A program made the translations under genes and the position numbers. This document shows positions 50,301 through 59,594 of a stretch of 64,000 bases of DNA, in pieces. The stretch is from assembly GCA_016713335.1 (NCBI GenBank), contig JADJPH010000020.1, positions 10,637 through 74,636 on the forward strand, in the 5' to 3' direction. The stretch comes from Candidatus Fredericiella danica. GTDB taxonomy: Bacteria > Chloroflexota > Anaerolineae > Caldilineales > Caldilineaceae. The number at the start of each line of letters is the position of its first letter. Position 1 is the first letter of the stretch. A model generated the notes under the pieces. It was given only the letters and a program-made list of their open reading frames with translations, was not told the DNA's origin and ran no database searches.

Positions 50301-51367
50301 GCAAACTGCGCGTTCATATTGTCTACGAGCATAGCCTGGATCGGCGCCCCTTTGGCAGCGCCTATCTCCGCCTGCTGCGTCCATTTTCACACCCAACGGT
50401 CACCACTGCGATCGAGGCACAGGCATCCTGGGACTACAGCGGCGAGGCCGCCGATCTGGTCATCGTCGATCGCTTCTGGCGCCCCGACGTATCGCTGCGA
50501 CTTGCAGAGGAATTGGTGCAGCGGGTGCGCCGTGCGGGGGCGCGACTGGTGTACACCCTCGACGATGACCTCCTGAGCCTGCCGGTAGGCCCCCCGAATG
50601 GGATCGCACCGCAGCAGGTGGCGGCGGTCAAGTACTTCCTCGGATGTGCCGACGCAGTCTGGGTCACGACTGCACCCCTGGGCGAGCGAATACAACCGTA
50701 CAATGACCGGGTTGAAGTACTGGCGAATGCCCTCGACGAGCGTTTGATTGCGGTCCGATCCCCCTCCACCTCAATCGACACCTTCGACCCGACAAGGCTC
50801 GTCATTGGCTATATGGGGACGCCGACGCATACCGGCGATCTCGCCATGATTTTGCCCGCGCTCCAGCGAGTCTTCAGGCGCCACGCAGGCAGGCTGGTCA
50901 TGCAATTGGTTGGGGTCACGTCACAACCCGAAATGCTCAGTGCTGCCGGAATTCCCGTGCGGATCGTGGCGCCGCAGGCCGTGGAGGGTGAGTATCCGCG
51001 CTTTATGCTTTGGTTCACCAGTGCGCTGCATTGGGATATTGCATTGGCTCCGTTGGCGGAAACGCTGTTTAATCAAAGCAAGTCCGCCATCAAGGCGCTC
51101 GACTATGCCGCGCTGGGTGCAACCGGGGTCTATAGCAACGCACCTGCTTACCGGGATGTGGTGCACCAACGCGAGACGGGGCTGCTGGCGGGCTCGCCGG
51201 CGGAGTGGGAAGAAGCCCTGGAAATCCTCATTGCCGATGCTGCGCTCCGTACGGCACTGTCCCATGCCGCCGCACGCAATCTCTGGGAACAGCACGTCCT
51301 GGAGCGTTGCGGGCAGCGTTGGGTCGACGCGGCGGCTCGGGCGGCAGGACGCCGGCAGCCGGTGTAG
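50297..51367 (+). CDS. GT-B-fold glycosyltransferase-like protein
   Basis: Intact 356-residue protein coupled to the fusion gene by an ATGA overlap. L-V-Y-T-L-D-D-D-L near residue 93, V-W-V-T-T-A-P-L near 128, V-I-G-Y-M-G-T-P-T-H-T-G-D-L near 172 and I-A-L-A-P-L-A-E-T-x-F-N-Q-S-K-S-A-I-K-A-L-D-Y-A-A-L-G near 258 match the GT1/GT4-like proteins found beside rhamnan-type synthesis genes, where S-K-x-A-x-K-x-L-D-Y stands in the donor site. Acceptor and sugar are not identifiable. It is the last gene of the island. Confidence 0.8.
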   Translation: MSKLRVHIVYEHSLDRRPFGSAYLRLLRPFSHPTVTTAIEAQASWDYSGEAADLVIVDRFWRPDVSLRLAEELVQRVRRAGARLVYTLDDDLLSLPVGPPNGIAPQQVAAVKYFLGCADAVWVTTAPLGERIQPYNDRVEVLANALDERLIAVRSPSTSIDTFDPTRLVIGYMGTPTHTGDLAMILPALQRVFRRHAGRLVMQLVGVTSQPEMLSAAGIPVRIVAPQAVEGEYPRFMLWFTSALHWDIALAPLAETLFNQSKSAIKALDYAALGATGVYSNAPAYRDVVHQRETGLLAGSPAEWEEALEILIADAALRTALSHAAARNLWEQHVLERCGQRWVDAAARAAGRRQPV

Positions 51368-51599
51368 CGGGGGAGATTGTCGTGCGTTTCACCGGTGAAC
51401 GCCGCAAGAACATTCGCGATCCATACTAGCGGATAGTACCCATTCGAGATCCGGCAAATGCACTCCGCTGCCCCAATTGCCACCTGCATGCCAACGATAT
51501 GATTGTGTGACCCGCACACGATCTATGTACTTGACCTCTCTCCCCATCCATGAGAATTCCAATCCTTTTTGTCCTTGGGTCTAGAAAGGTCGTTGAATC
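51368..51599. other. Gene-free spacer with 12-bp palindrome
   Basis: 232 bp between the glycan island and the first modular secreted protein. TTCACCGGTGAA at 51388-51399 is a perfect 12-bp dyad just after the upstream stop. No clear promoter or terminator was recognised, though the region becomes more AT-rich towards 51590. Confidence 0.4.
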
Positions 51600-53407
51600 A
51601 TGTCTGACAACTTGCCGCGCCGGGTCTTGGGCGCCTGTGCAATCTTGCTCGTCCTCGCGTTGATGTTGGCGCCGCTGCCAGTTGCTGCACAAGAACCGAG
51701 TGGCGACATGACGCCCCCACCAGGGCCTCCGGCCGATATGGTTCCAGAACAACCTGTCGCCGATGAAATGATAAGCACGGACGTCGAATCGGTGGAACCT
51801 GCGCCTCCGGATGGCGTTGAGACGCCGGTTGATGAAGCTCAACCCGCGGAGGAGATTGGCTTTGAGGATAAGGATGGAACGAGTTGCCTGAAACCAACCA
51901 AGGACATCGGCTCTGATCGTTCCACGTACGCTGACAACAAACAAGGCGTTGTTGGCGGTGTATTGAAGATAGGTGGCTACAGTGGTCGCGACACGATCGC
52001 ACTGGTCCACTTCAATCCTGCTGCCTCAATCCCGACGAACAGTACGATAAACGCGGCCACGCTCAAATTGTCCCAAACCGGTGGTGAAGTGGGTGGCAGC
52101 ATCAACATCAATGCGTACCGCGCCAACAAAGGATGGTCGGGATCCGTTTCCTATGGCACCGCGTTGGGGATGTTTGGGAGCCAATTTAGTTCAGCCACTG
52201 CGGGGACGGGTTCGGCAACCATCAACTTTAATAACGCAAAGACGGTTGCGGCCGAATGGCTTCAGCAGGGCGCCGGCAACAATGGCGCCATTTTCCGTGG
52301 CAGCACAAGCGGTATTCACAACTTCTCGTCACACGCGACGCTGCACGTAGAATACACTTGTGACAAACAGGCGCCTACGTCGGTGATGCAGAACTTCTCA
52401 AAAACATGGCACAAGGCCGACTTCGGGGTCTCGTGGCGTGGGTCGGATCCCGTGATGACCAATGCACCGCCACCGGCATCGAAAAGTTCTATGTCGAGTA
52501 CAGCACCGACAACAAGAACTGGGCCAAATACAGTGACTCAACCAGCGGGAGCTCTTGCACGTCCAGTACGCAAACGAAGGATAAGGAATTCCACAATAGC
52601 AGCTACAATTTGCCCGAAGGCGCCACGGTCTACTTCCGTGTCACCTGGCACGACCGTGCCGGCAACACGCAGAAGAATCCCAGTGCGAGCATCTCGACAC
52701 GCTTGGACTGGACCCCGCCCACCCTCACCTTCACGCCGCTTGATCCGTATACGATTGGTACGAGCTTCAACGTCCAGTGGACCGCCAATGACAACTTGTC
52801 AGGTGTGTCCGGCTGCGGCTTCAACAGCAGATCAACGGCGGCGTGGACCACTGCGCCGGGAACGATTACCCGGAATGGCAACCAGTTCACCTATACCGTG
52901 ACTGGCGCGCAGGACAAACAGCGGTGGGGATTCAAGGCGATTTGCACCGACAACGCCGGCAACAGTAGCGCGGATCCGGGCGCGGCCCAGGTGTCGACGA
53001 CGATCAGCACCTATCCGATGGCGCAGTTGAACAACATCACGCCGAACCTGGTGCAGTCCACTGCCACTGACAAAGAAAATCTTGTGTTGGGGTGGAGTGG
53101 CCTGACTTCACCGAGCGTACCGATCACCGGCTTCTCGGTCTACGCTCGCCACACCACCGGCGCCCAGTGGGGGAGTTGGAAGAAGTGGAAGGACGTTGCG
53201 TCAAACCCGTCGAACAGCTATAGCGAGAAATTCCCATTCACGACTGAAGATCCGGCGAATCCGAACGGGCTGTGGGACTTCCAGGTCGTAGCCCACAATG
53301 CGCAGGGTGATCCTCCGTTTGACAACAGCAAAGCGCAGGCCAGCGCCGTCGTCGATCTCCAAGACAAGGGGCAAGGCAGCTACATGCCTGATATGGCAAA
53401 GCGGTAG
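51600..53407 (+). CDS. Secreted DNRLRE-like modular protein, paralogue A (one frame break)
   Basis: About 600 residues. A signal peptide (residues 8-31) is followed by a Pro/Glu-rich linker containing P-P-P-G-P-P-A-D-M-V-P-E-Q-P-V-A. A DNRLRE-like beta domain then begins at C-L-K-P-T-K-D-I-G and contains L-V-H-F-N-P-A-A-S-I-P and L-K-L-S-Q-T-G. After a break near 52480, three Ig/fibronectin-like repeats follow (V-Y-F-R-V-T-W-H-D-R-A-G-N, W-T-A-N-D-N-L-S-G-V, W-G-F-K-A-I-C-T-D-N-A-G-N), ending in S-Y-M-P-D-M-A-K-R. It is a close paralogue of the protein at 55647-57469. Such domains are structural parts of surface proteins or filaments; there is no catalytic motif. Confidence 0.78.
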
Positions 53408-53810
53408 GATTCATGGTTGTTCTCAGCTAAGGTTTCGATAGGCAGGCGCTTCACTTCGCACACGGATGAGCGAGACTCCTCCCTCCCGCGATTTTCCTGG
53501 TTCAATTTCCAGAAAATTATGCTATCTTTTCTCTGTCGCGCGTGCGTACGCCTTGCCGTGGGAGCATAGGTCGCGATTTGGGTGTAAAAAATCGCAAAAA
53601 TGCGTTAAGATATTGTAAGGCGGCCATCGGACGGGTGAACCTTGCAAGCTTTCCAGACGTTGATTCAGGGGAGAGTTCATCGTCTGGCGCTGACAGCCGA
53701 CTACGCCAGCGCGGATCGGCAAGGCCATACCGAAGAACCAGAATGCTGCCAACGGAGCGTGGACGATCTGGCGCGGTCTACAAGCGTATTCACTGCTCGG
53801 AGGAGACGAA
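53408..53810. other. Gene-free leader region, 403 bp
   Basis: Between two secreted-protein genes. It holds an AT-rich stretch around 53500-53620, two simple hairpins (7-bp stems 53573-53579/53589-53595 and 53653-53659/53681-53687), and the ribosome site at 53799-53805. I see no gene: open frames lack family similarity and normal codon pattern. A long 5' leader or a small RNA is possible but unsupported. Confidence 0.4.
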
Positions 53811-55541
53811 ATGAAGCGCTCATGGATTGAATAGGTGGCGCCTGCGTCATTGGCGATCACGGTGATTGTGCTCGGTGCAGTATGGCTGGGTGCGTTTTTG
53901 CCAGCCAGTCCGGCAGTTGCAACCGGCGTCAAAACCAATCCGGCGCCAACGCCGACCGTGGGGGATCTGGTTGTAGGTCCGACCGCTGTTGCACCTGCGG
54001 CGCCTGCGGGTGCGGTGACGATCTATCCGTCACAAGACGTCTACATCGCCTCAGGTATGCCCAACAACAACCTCAACGGGTCAAATCATACGTTGGTCGG
54101 TTGGTATGCGGCGGAACAGGCCGTACGCACCATGATTCAATTCAACCTGGGGCAGCTTCCGAGCGGATCACGGATCTCAAGCGCGACGCTCTACCTGTAC
54201 GTGGACATGGCGCTGCCGCCAAACGACGGCTCGATGCGGCTGGCCGGCGCGCCCATCACCGGCGGTTGGTCGGAAGGTAGCGTCACCTGGAACTCCGGCG
54301 CGGGTCTTTACAACTCGCAATTCACCCTCGGCGATGTGGGCGCGGGGACGGGTTGGTATGCCTTTGATCTGACGAGCCTGGTCCAATCCTGGTTGAATGG
54401 CCAGTCCAACAACGGTCTCATGATCATTGGCGACGAAACGCCATCGCTAAGCCGCAGCCGTATGTTTCGCTCCCGCGAATTCGCCAATTACTCACCCTCT
54501 CTGGTAGTGAACACGAACTGTGATACGTTGGCGCCGATCTCGGGGATGTCACCCCTGCCACAATACTCGCCGGGTTCCTTCATGGCATCGTGGAGCGGCT
54601 ATGATATTGCGCCGAGTGGATGTACCCCAAGCGGTATTCGGAAATTCCATGTGAATTATCAAATCAATAACCAGGGCTGGACGGAGTGGAAGAGCACAAC
54701 GTCGACCTCCCACGACTTTGACAACTACGCCAGCAACGGCGACACAGTCTACTTCCTCGAATACGCCGATGACAATGCCGGCAACGTGGAGGCAACGCCA
54801 CCCGGACCCCAGACGCGCACGATTATCGATTCGCAACCGCCGGTGGTGAACATGACGCCGTTGCCGGCAATCACCGCCGCCACCTCCTTTCTCGTTTCCT
54901 GGAGTGGCACCGACAGTGTATCCGGGATCCGCAACTACAGCGTCCAATACCAGATCAACGGCGGTAACTGGCAGTATCTCATCGAAAACACCACGTCAAC
55001 CTCCTACCAGGTGACCGGTGCGCAGAATGGGCAGGTTTGGAACTTCCGCGCGATAGCCACCGACAATGTGGGCAATACGAGCGCATGGCCCGAAGTGCCG
55101 CAAGCTTCGACGACGATCAATCTCTTTCCACAAGCCTACATTGTGCCCTTTGAACCCAACGTGTTGAAGCCGACCGCGCCGGTCACCAATAGCTTCGTCG
55201 TTGCCTGGTACGGTACGACCGCAGTGGGCACAATTGTTGAATACTCGATCTACTACCGTTACACCACATCCAGTGGCGCCGTAGGCGCCTGGATTGTGTG
55301 GGATACGTTCCCAGGCTCGCAGACCTCCGAAAGTTTCCCCTGGCAAACGATGGGGATGAAAGATGGTCTGTACGAATTCGAAGCCACTGCCACCAATAGT
55401 GAGGGGGAAACGACGCCCTTCACGGGTACGCCGGAGGGCGGGATGATCGTCGACATGGCCAATAAGATCCATCCGCGCAACTACATGGGGCAGGTGGACA
55501 ATGCGGCGCAACCGGCCCTGCTACAGGTAAAGAAAGAGTAG
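53811..55541 (+). CDS. Secreted DNRLRE-domain modular protein with in-frame TAG at codon 8
   Basis: ATG 53811 has an ideal GGAGGAG (53799-53805) upstream and starts M-K-R-S-W-I-E, then TAG at 53832-53834, then V-A-P-A-S-L-A-I-T-V-I-V-L-G in the same frame. The basic start plus the hydrophobic core make a normal signal peptide, so the TAG looks like a point error or a recent nonsense mutation; otherwise GTG 53835 without a good ribosome site would be the start. The 568-residue remainder has a clear DNRLRE domain (Y-P-S-Q-D-V-Y-I-A-S-G, A-T-L-Y-L-Y-V, W-S-E-G-S-V-T-W-N) and three Ig-like repeats with W-S-G-T-D-S-V-S-G-I type motifs. Predicted role: extracellular structural protein. Confidence 0.78.
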
Positions 55542-55602
55542 ATCAGTGCTGTTGATCGGAGACACAGCACACCAATCGTCGACACTGAAGGTCCTATCGC
55601 CC

Positions 55603-55618
55603 ATCCAATGCATTGGAT
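55603..55618. promoter_or_regulatory. 16-bp perfect palindrome upstream of paralogue B
   Basis: ATCCAATGCATTGGAT is a perfect dyad 28 bp before the ATG at 55647, in the 105-bp spacer after the TAG-containing gene. No T tract follows, so it is more like a protein-binding operator or a leader hairpin than a terminator. Confidence 0.45.
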
Positions 55619-55646
55619 CGATCAAAGTGTAACGTAGAAAGGCGAA

Positions 55647-57469
55647 ATGAAGATGAGATCAGGCCAATTTCGTAGAATTTTCGGCGTGCTGACGCTCCTG
55701 GTCGTAGTGGCCATGGTCATCGTGGCAGCGCCGGCAGCGGCGCAGGATGACGGAGCGCTTGCGGTTGCTGCACCGCCGCCTGGTCCGCCGGCGGACGTCG
55801 TTCCGGAGCAGCCGGTAGCCACCGAGGTTGCCGGCGAAGATGCCGATCCGCCGCCGGCGCCCCCATGGATGAAGTGGTCGAGCAGCCTGTTGCAGAAACA
55901 GCGATTGTCGCAGATGGTGTCCTGGCGCCTGAGGCGAGCTGCGTCGAGCGCACCAAGGATATCGGCGCCGATAAGTTGACCTATGTGGACTCGCGCAACG
56001 GGGTTGTTGGGGGCATGTTGAAGATCGGTTCCGTTGAGTATGCACCGACTCAATGGCGCCAGGCCTGGACGCTTGTCCACTTCAATCCGGCCGGCTCGAT
56101 TCCGAGCAATAGCCAGTTGATCGACGCCAAAATCAAGTTGAGCCAGACGGGCGTTGAGGCGGGCAGTGGCAATATCTATATCTATGGCTACCGGGCCAAC
56201 AGTTCATGGAATCCTGGACTTTCTTTCAGTCAGGCGCAAACCATTCGTGGCTCTCAATTCACGCAGACCGGCGCGGTTGGGACCAGCCCGGGCACGGTTT
56301 CGATTAGCGCCAAAGCGCCGGCTGCCGAATGGCTGACGCAGGGTTCCGGCAACACCGGTGCGATTCTGACCCCAAGCCAGGGTGGGATGCACAACTTCTC
56401 CTTTGGCGCCACGCTCAGCATGAAGTACCGCTGCGACTTCACCGCGCCTGGCTCGCAGATGGATAGCTTTAACCGCCAGTATCACAACGCCTATTTTGAC
56501 GTGCGCTGGCGCGGCGCCGATCCAAACTCCAGTAATTGCGGCGCCTCGGGTCTGAGCACATTCACGGTGCAATACAGCCTCGATAACAGCAATTGGCGCG
56601 CCTATGCGACTTCGAATGGCGCCACCTGTACGTCAAACCTGCAATATGGCGGCATGCCATTCGATAACTCAGTCTGGAAGTTCGCCGAAGGCACCAAGGT
56701 TTACTTCCGTGTGACCTCAAAGGATTACGCCGGCAATAAGCAGAGCGGGTACATCAACAACATCAACACGATCTTGGACTTTACTCCGCCGGTTGTGACT
56801 TTCACGCCGTTGCCCGCATACACCTTTGGCACCACCTTCAACGTCAACTGGACGGCGATCGACAATCTCTCTGGAGTGGAAGGGTGCAAACTCTACCAGC
56901 AGATTAACGGCGGCGCCTGGACACAGGCGCCGGGCAACATCACGCGTAACGGCAACCAGTTCACCTACACGGTCACCGGCGCTGCGAACCTGCAGAAGTG
57001 GGGCTTCAAGGCGACCTGCACAGACAATGCCACCAACGTCAGCCCAGATCCCGGCACGGCGCAGGCAACAACGACGGTCAGCCTCTACCCACAGACGGCA
57101 ATGAGCAACATTACGCCGAATCTGGTGCAGTCCAATGCCGCAGACACCAAGAACCTGAGTCTACGCTGGACGGCACTGGCGTCACCGTGGCCCGTCACCA
57201 GCTTCCGGGTCTACTACCGCCACACGGTGGGGACACAGGTGGGCGCCTGGACTGCGTGGAAGAACTTCAATGAAGATGTGTTCACTGCGAAGTTCCCATT
57301 CACCACCGTCGACCCGGCGAAGCCCAACGGGTTGTGGGACTTCCAGGTTATCGCCCTGAGTGCGCAGGGGACCCCGCCCTTCCAGACGACGCGTGTGCAG
57401 GCGAGCGCCGTCACCGATCTGAATGACAAGGGCGAGCCCAGCTACATGCCATCCGCGGCGAAGCGATAG
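55647..57469 (+). CDS. Secreted DNRLRE-like modular protein, paralogue B (one frame break)
   Basis: About 607 residues. Signal peptide at residues 10-33, then a linker with P-P-P-G-P-P-A-D-V-V-P-E-Q-P-V-A, almost identical to paralogue A at 51600-53407. After a break near 55862, the DNRLRE-like domain (C-V-E-R-T-K-D-I-G-A-D-K-L-T-Y, L-V-H-F-N-P-A-G-S-I-P) and Ig-like repeats follow in the same order as in A, ending S-Y-M-P-S-A-A-K-R. Near 56900 it reads L-Y-Q-Q-I-N-G-G-A-W where A has a locally garbled version, which suggests small compensating indels in A. The shared C-terminus S-Y-M-P-x-x-A-K-R may be a secretion or anchoring feature. Confidence 0.8.
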
Positions 57470-57479
57470 ACCCGTTTTT

Positions 57480-57515
57480 GTCGCTGCCGGGCAGTATCCG
57501 CCGCCCGGCAGCGAC
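57480..57515. other. 13-bp perfect inverted repeat after paralogue B
   Basis: Stem 57480-57492 with 57503-57515, GC-rich, loop of 10 nt, beginning 11 bp after the stop codon. There is no T tract after it on either strand, so it would be an unusual intrinsic terminator; it may instead stabilise the mRNA end. Confidence 0.6.
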
Positions 57516-57599
57516 AATTGCCAAAGTCCACGGCTTGGTTTTTGCACCCTGGTGCAGCCGCCCTGCCAGGTAGGTAGTCAAATGTTGAACTCCGCAACT

Positions 57600-57628
57600 T
57601 TGACAGTGTAGACGCTTTTTGTTAGGCT
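57600..57628 (+). promoter_or_regulatory. Candidate promoter of the SAM-cycle cluster
   Basis: TTGACA at 57600-57605 (perfect -35) and TAGGCT at 57623-57628 with a 17-bp spacer. The predicted transcription start near 57635 lies immediately before the first leader hairpin, giving a 5' leader of about 240 nt before mtnA. Confidence 0.55.
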
Positions 57629-57633
57629 TACTG

Positions 57634-57826
57634 ATCTGTTGGAGTCAGATTCCGGCAGAAAGATCAACCCAACAGCACGGTTAGCCGCTGCTGTTCGCAA
57701 CCCACTGGAGTCCCGGTCTCAGGTTGCTGCCCGCAGGCCACCAATTCTTGCGCTGTGCAAGAAAGGCGGTCAGCGGTGCTTGCACAGAGCCATGCGCCAG
57801 CGTGTTGCAAGCTAGATTCTATTTTG
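57634..57826 (+). ncRNA. Structured mtnA leader, candidate riboswitch aptamer region (class unknown)
   Basis: Hairpins visible in order: 57636-57642 with 57669-57675 (7 bp, alternative to 57634-57638 with 57646-57650); 57671-57680 with 57685-57695 (10 bp, one bulge, 4-nt loop); 57697-57702 with 57722-57727 (6 bp with inner pairs); 57745-57751 with 57757-57763 (7 bp). The last competes with a 9-bp perfect helix 57753-57761/57779-57787. An 8-bp element 57793-57800 is complementary to 57833-57840 in the terminator. I looked for the cores of SAM-I/IV, TPP, cobalamin, FMN, T-box and c-di-GMP-I elements and did not find them. Ligand guess from context: SAM, SAH, methionine or a salvage intermediate. 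Confidence 0.5.
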
Positions 57827-57862
57827 ACCCTCCTGGCGCAGATTCCGGGAGGGTTTTTCTTT
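57827..57862 (+). terminator. Intrinsic terminator directly before the mtnA ribosome site (attenuator)
   Basis: Stem 57827-57833 with 57848-57854 (7 bp, GC-rich), followed by TTTTTCTTT (57854-57862). The mtnA ribosome site GGAGGA is at 57865-57870 and the ATG at 57878, so this terminator cannot belong to the upstream gene 360 bp away; its position is that of a conditional leader terminator. Confidence 0.8.
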
Positions 57863-57877
57863 GAGGAGGACAGGTCG

Positions 57878-58958
57878 ATGCGCACGGTATTTTGGGAAGA
57901 TGGCAAAGTCAAGATGATTGACCAGCGGCTATTGCCGCACCAATTGGTTATTGCCGAATACGACAAAGTCGACGATGTGGCGCGCGCAATCACCGATATG
58001 GTCGTGCGGGGTGCGCCGGCCATTGGCGGCGCAGCCGGTTTTGGAATGGCGCTTGCCGCACAAAACAGCCCGGCGACCGATCGGGATGGGCTGATCGCCG
58101 ATCTTGTCGTTGCGAAAGGGGTGCTGGACGCTTCACGCCCGACTGCCGTGAACCTCAGTTGGGCGACGACCCGTATGCTCAACCTGGCGTTGGCTACGGT
58201 GCTGCCGGCGGTGGACGATATTCGCAGCGCCATTCTGTTTGAAGCCGAGGCGCTCGCCGACGAGGACGTTGAGATCAATCGCCGGATGGGGTTTCACGGC
58301 GCCGAATTGATCCCGGATGGCTCGAACTTGCTGCATCATTGCAACACCGGCGCGCTCGCCGCGGTTGACTTTGGCACGGCGCTGGGCGTCATTTTTGCCT
58401 GCCAGGAACAGGGCAAGGAGATTCACGTTTGGGTCGATGAGACGCGGCCCCGCCTGCAGGGCGCGCGGTTGACGGCGTGGGAGTTGATGCGCGCCGGCGT
58501 GCCCATGCACCTGATCGCCGACAATGCGGCCGGCCACCTGATGCGCCGGCAAGGTTGACGCCGTGATCTTCGGGGCGGATCGAGTGGCCGCCAACGGCGA
58601 TGTCGCCAACAAAGTGGGTTCGTACAAACTGGCCGTCATCGCCCGGGAGAACGGCATCCCGGTCTACTCCGTGGTGCCCACCAGCACCATCGATCTCAAT
58701 CTGCCGGATGGCGACCACATTCCGATCGAAGAGCGCGATGCACACGAAGTGACCCACATCGATGGCCATCTGGTTGCACCGGAAGGCGTCCCCGTCTACA
58801 ACCCTGCCTTTGACGTCACCCCCCACAAGTACATCACCGGCATTGTCACCGAAGAAGGGGTCTGCTACCCGCCGTTTACGCAGAGCCTACGCCGCGCCAA
58901 AGAGGCGGCGGAGGCGCGGGTTAAAGCAAACCGTCTGGCGCGGGGCAAGCAGAGCTGA
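57878..58958 (+). CDS. mtnA: S-methyl-5-thioribose-1-phosphate isomerase (one frame break)
   Basis: Methionine-salvage enzyme converting methylthioribose-1-phosphate to methylthioribulose-1-phosphate. After M-R-T-V-F-W-E-D-G come I-T-D-M-V-V-R-G-A-P-A-I-G-G near residue 45, R-P-T-A-V-N-L-S-W near 85, L-L-H-H-C-N-T-G-A-L-A with the catalytic Cys, V-D-E-T-R-P-R-L-Q-G-A-R-L-T, then, after a break near 58547, K-V-D-A-V-I-F-G-A-D-R-V-A-A-N-G-D with the catalytic Asp. One missing G in the run at 58547 explains the break. The C-terminus F-D-V-T-P-x-x-Y-I-T-G-I-V-T-E-E-G also fits. Ribosome site GGAGGA at 57865-57870. Confidence 0.93.
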
Positions 58959-58959
58959 G

Positions 58960-59559
58960 ATGGCGACAATACGCAGCATTGCGGTCTTCTGCGGGGCGAG
59001 CATGGGCAACAAAGGTGTCTATCGCCATGCCGCGGAAGACCTGGGCAAGGAAATGGTCAGCCGCGGCATCCGCCTGGTCTATGGCGCAGGCAGCGTCGGG
59101 CTTATGGGCGTGGTTGCGCACACGGTTCACGACCGCGGCGGTGAAGTGCTGGGCGTGATCCCGGAGCCTTTGGCCCCGCGCGAAGTGGCAGGCGAACAAA
59201 TTGGCGACACGATCATCGTCGGCACCATGCATGAGCGCAAGGCCACGATGGCCCGCCATGCCGATGCGTTTCTCGCCATGCCCGGTGGCTACGGCACCCT
59301 GGACGAACTCTTCGAGGCGATCACGTGGGGACAGGTAGGCATCCACCGGAAGCCGATTGGCATCTTCAATGTGAATGGCTATTTCGACCCGCTTCTTCAG
59401 TGGGTGGACGCAGCGGTGAAAGAAGGCTTCATCCGGCCGATCTTGCGGCAGTTATTCATCGTCAATGATGATCCATCGCTGCTGTTGGAGCGCATGGCCC
59501 AACAGCAGCCGCCACTTGGTCTATTGAAATGGCCCGAGGATGGAGAAGCGAACGGGTAG
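58960..59559 (+). CDS. LOG-family nucleotide phosphoribohydrolase (TIGR00730)
   Basis: Intact 199-residue Rossmann-fold protein of the Lonely-Guy family. A-V-F-C-G-A-S-M-G, L-V-Y-G-A-G-S-V-G-L-M-G, E-R-K-A-T-M near 96 and P-G-G-Y-G-T-L-D-E-L-F-E-A-I-T-W near 110 are the family signatures (P-G-G-x-G-T-x-x-E). Characterised members hydrolyse N-glycosidic bonds of AMP or cytokinin riboside monophosphates, releasing the base and ribose 5-phosphate. Starting two bases after the mtnA stop, it is almost certainly co-transcribed, which points to an adenine-nucleotide role in this cluster. Confidence 0.9.
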   Translation: MATIRSIAVFCGASMGNKGVYRHAAEDLGKEMVSRGIRLVYGAGSVGLMGVVAHTVHDRGGEVLGVIPEPLAPREVAGEQIGDTIIVGTMHERKATMARHADAFLAMPGGYGTLDELFEAITWGQVGIHRKPIGIFNVNGYFDPLLQWVDAAVKEGFIRPILRQLFIVNDDPSLLLERMAQQQPPLGLLKWPEDGEANG

Positions 59560-59594
59560 GGCAGGTCCGTCTGCACGATTGAAAGGATCAAAAA

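Noticed and set aside
57634..57826. Assignment of the mtnA leader to SAM-I or cobalamin riboswitches
   Set aside because: Neither the GAUGAAACCCGGCAACC-type core nor a B12-box arrangement is present; only the general leader/terminator architecture matches.
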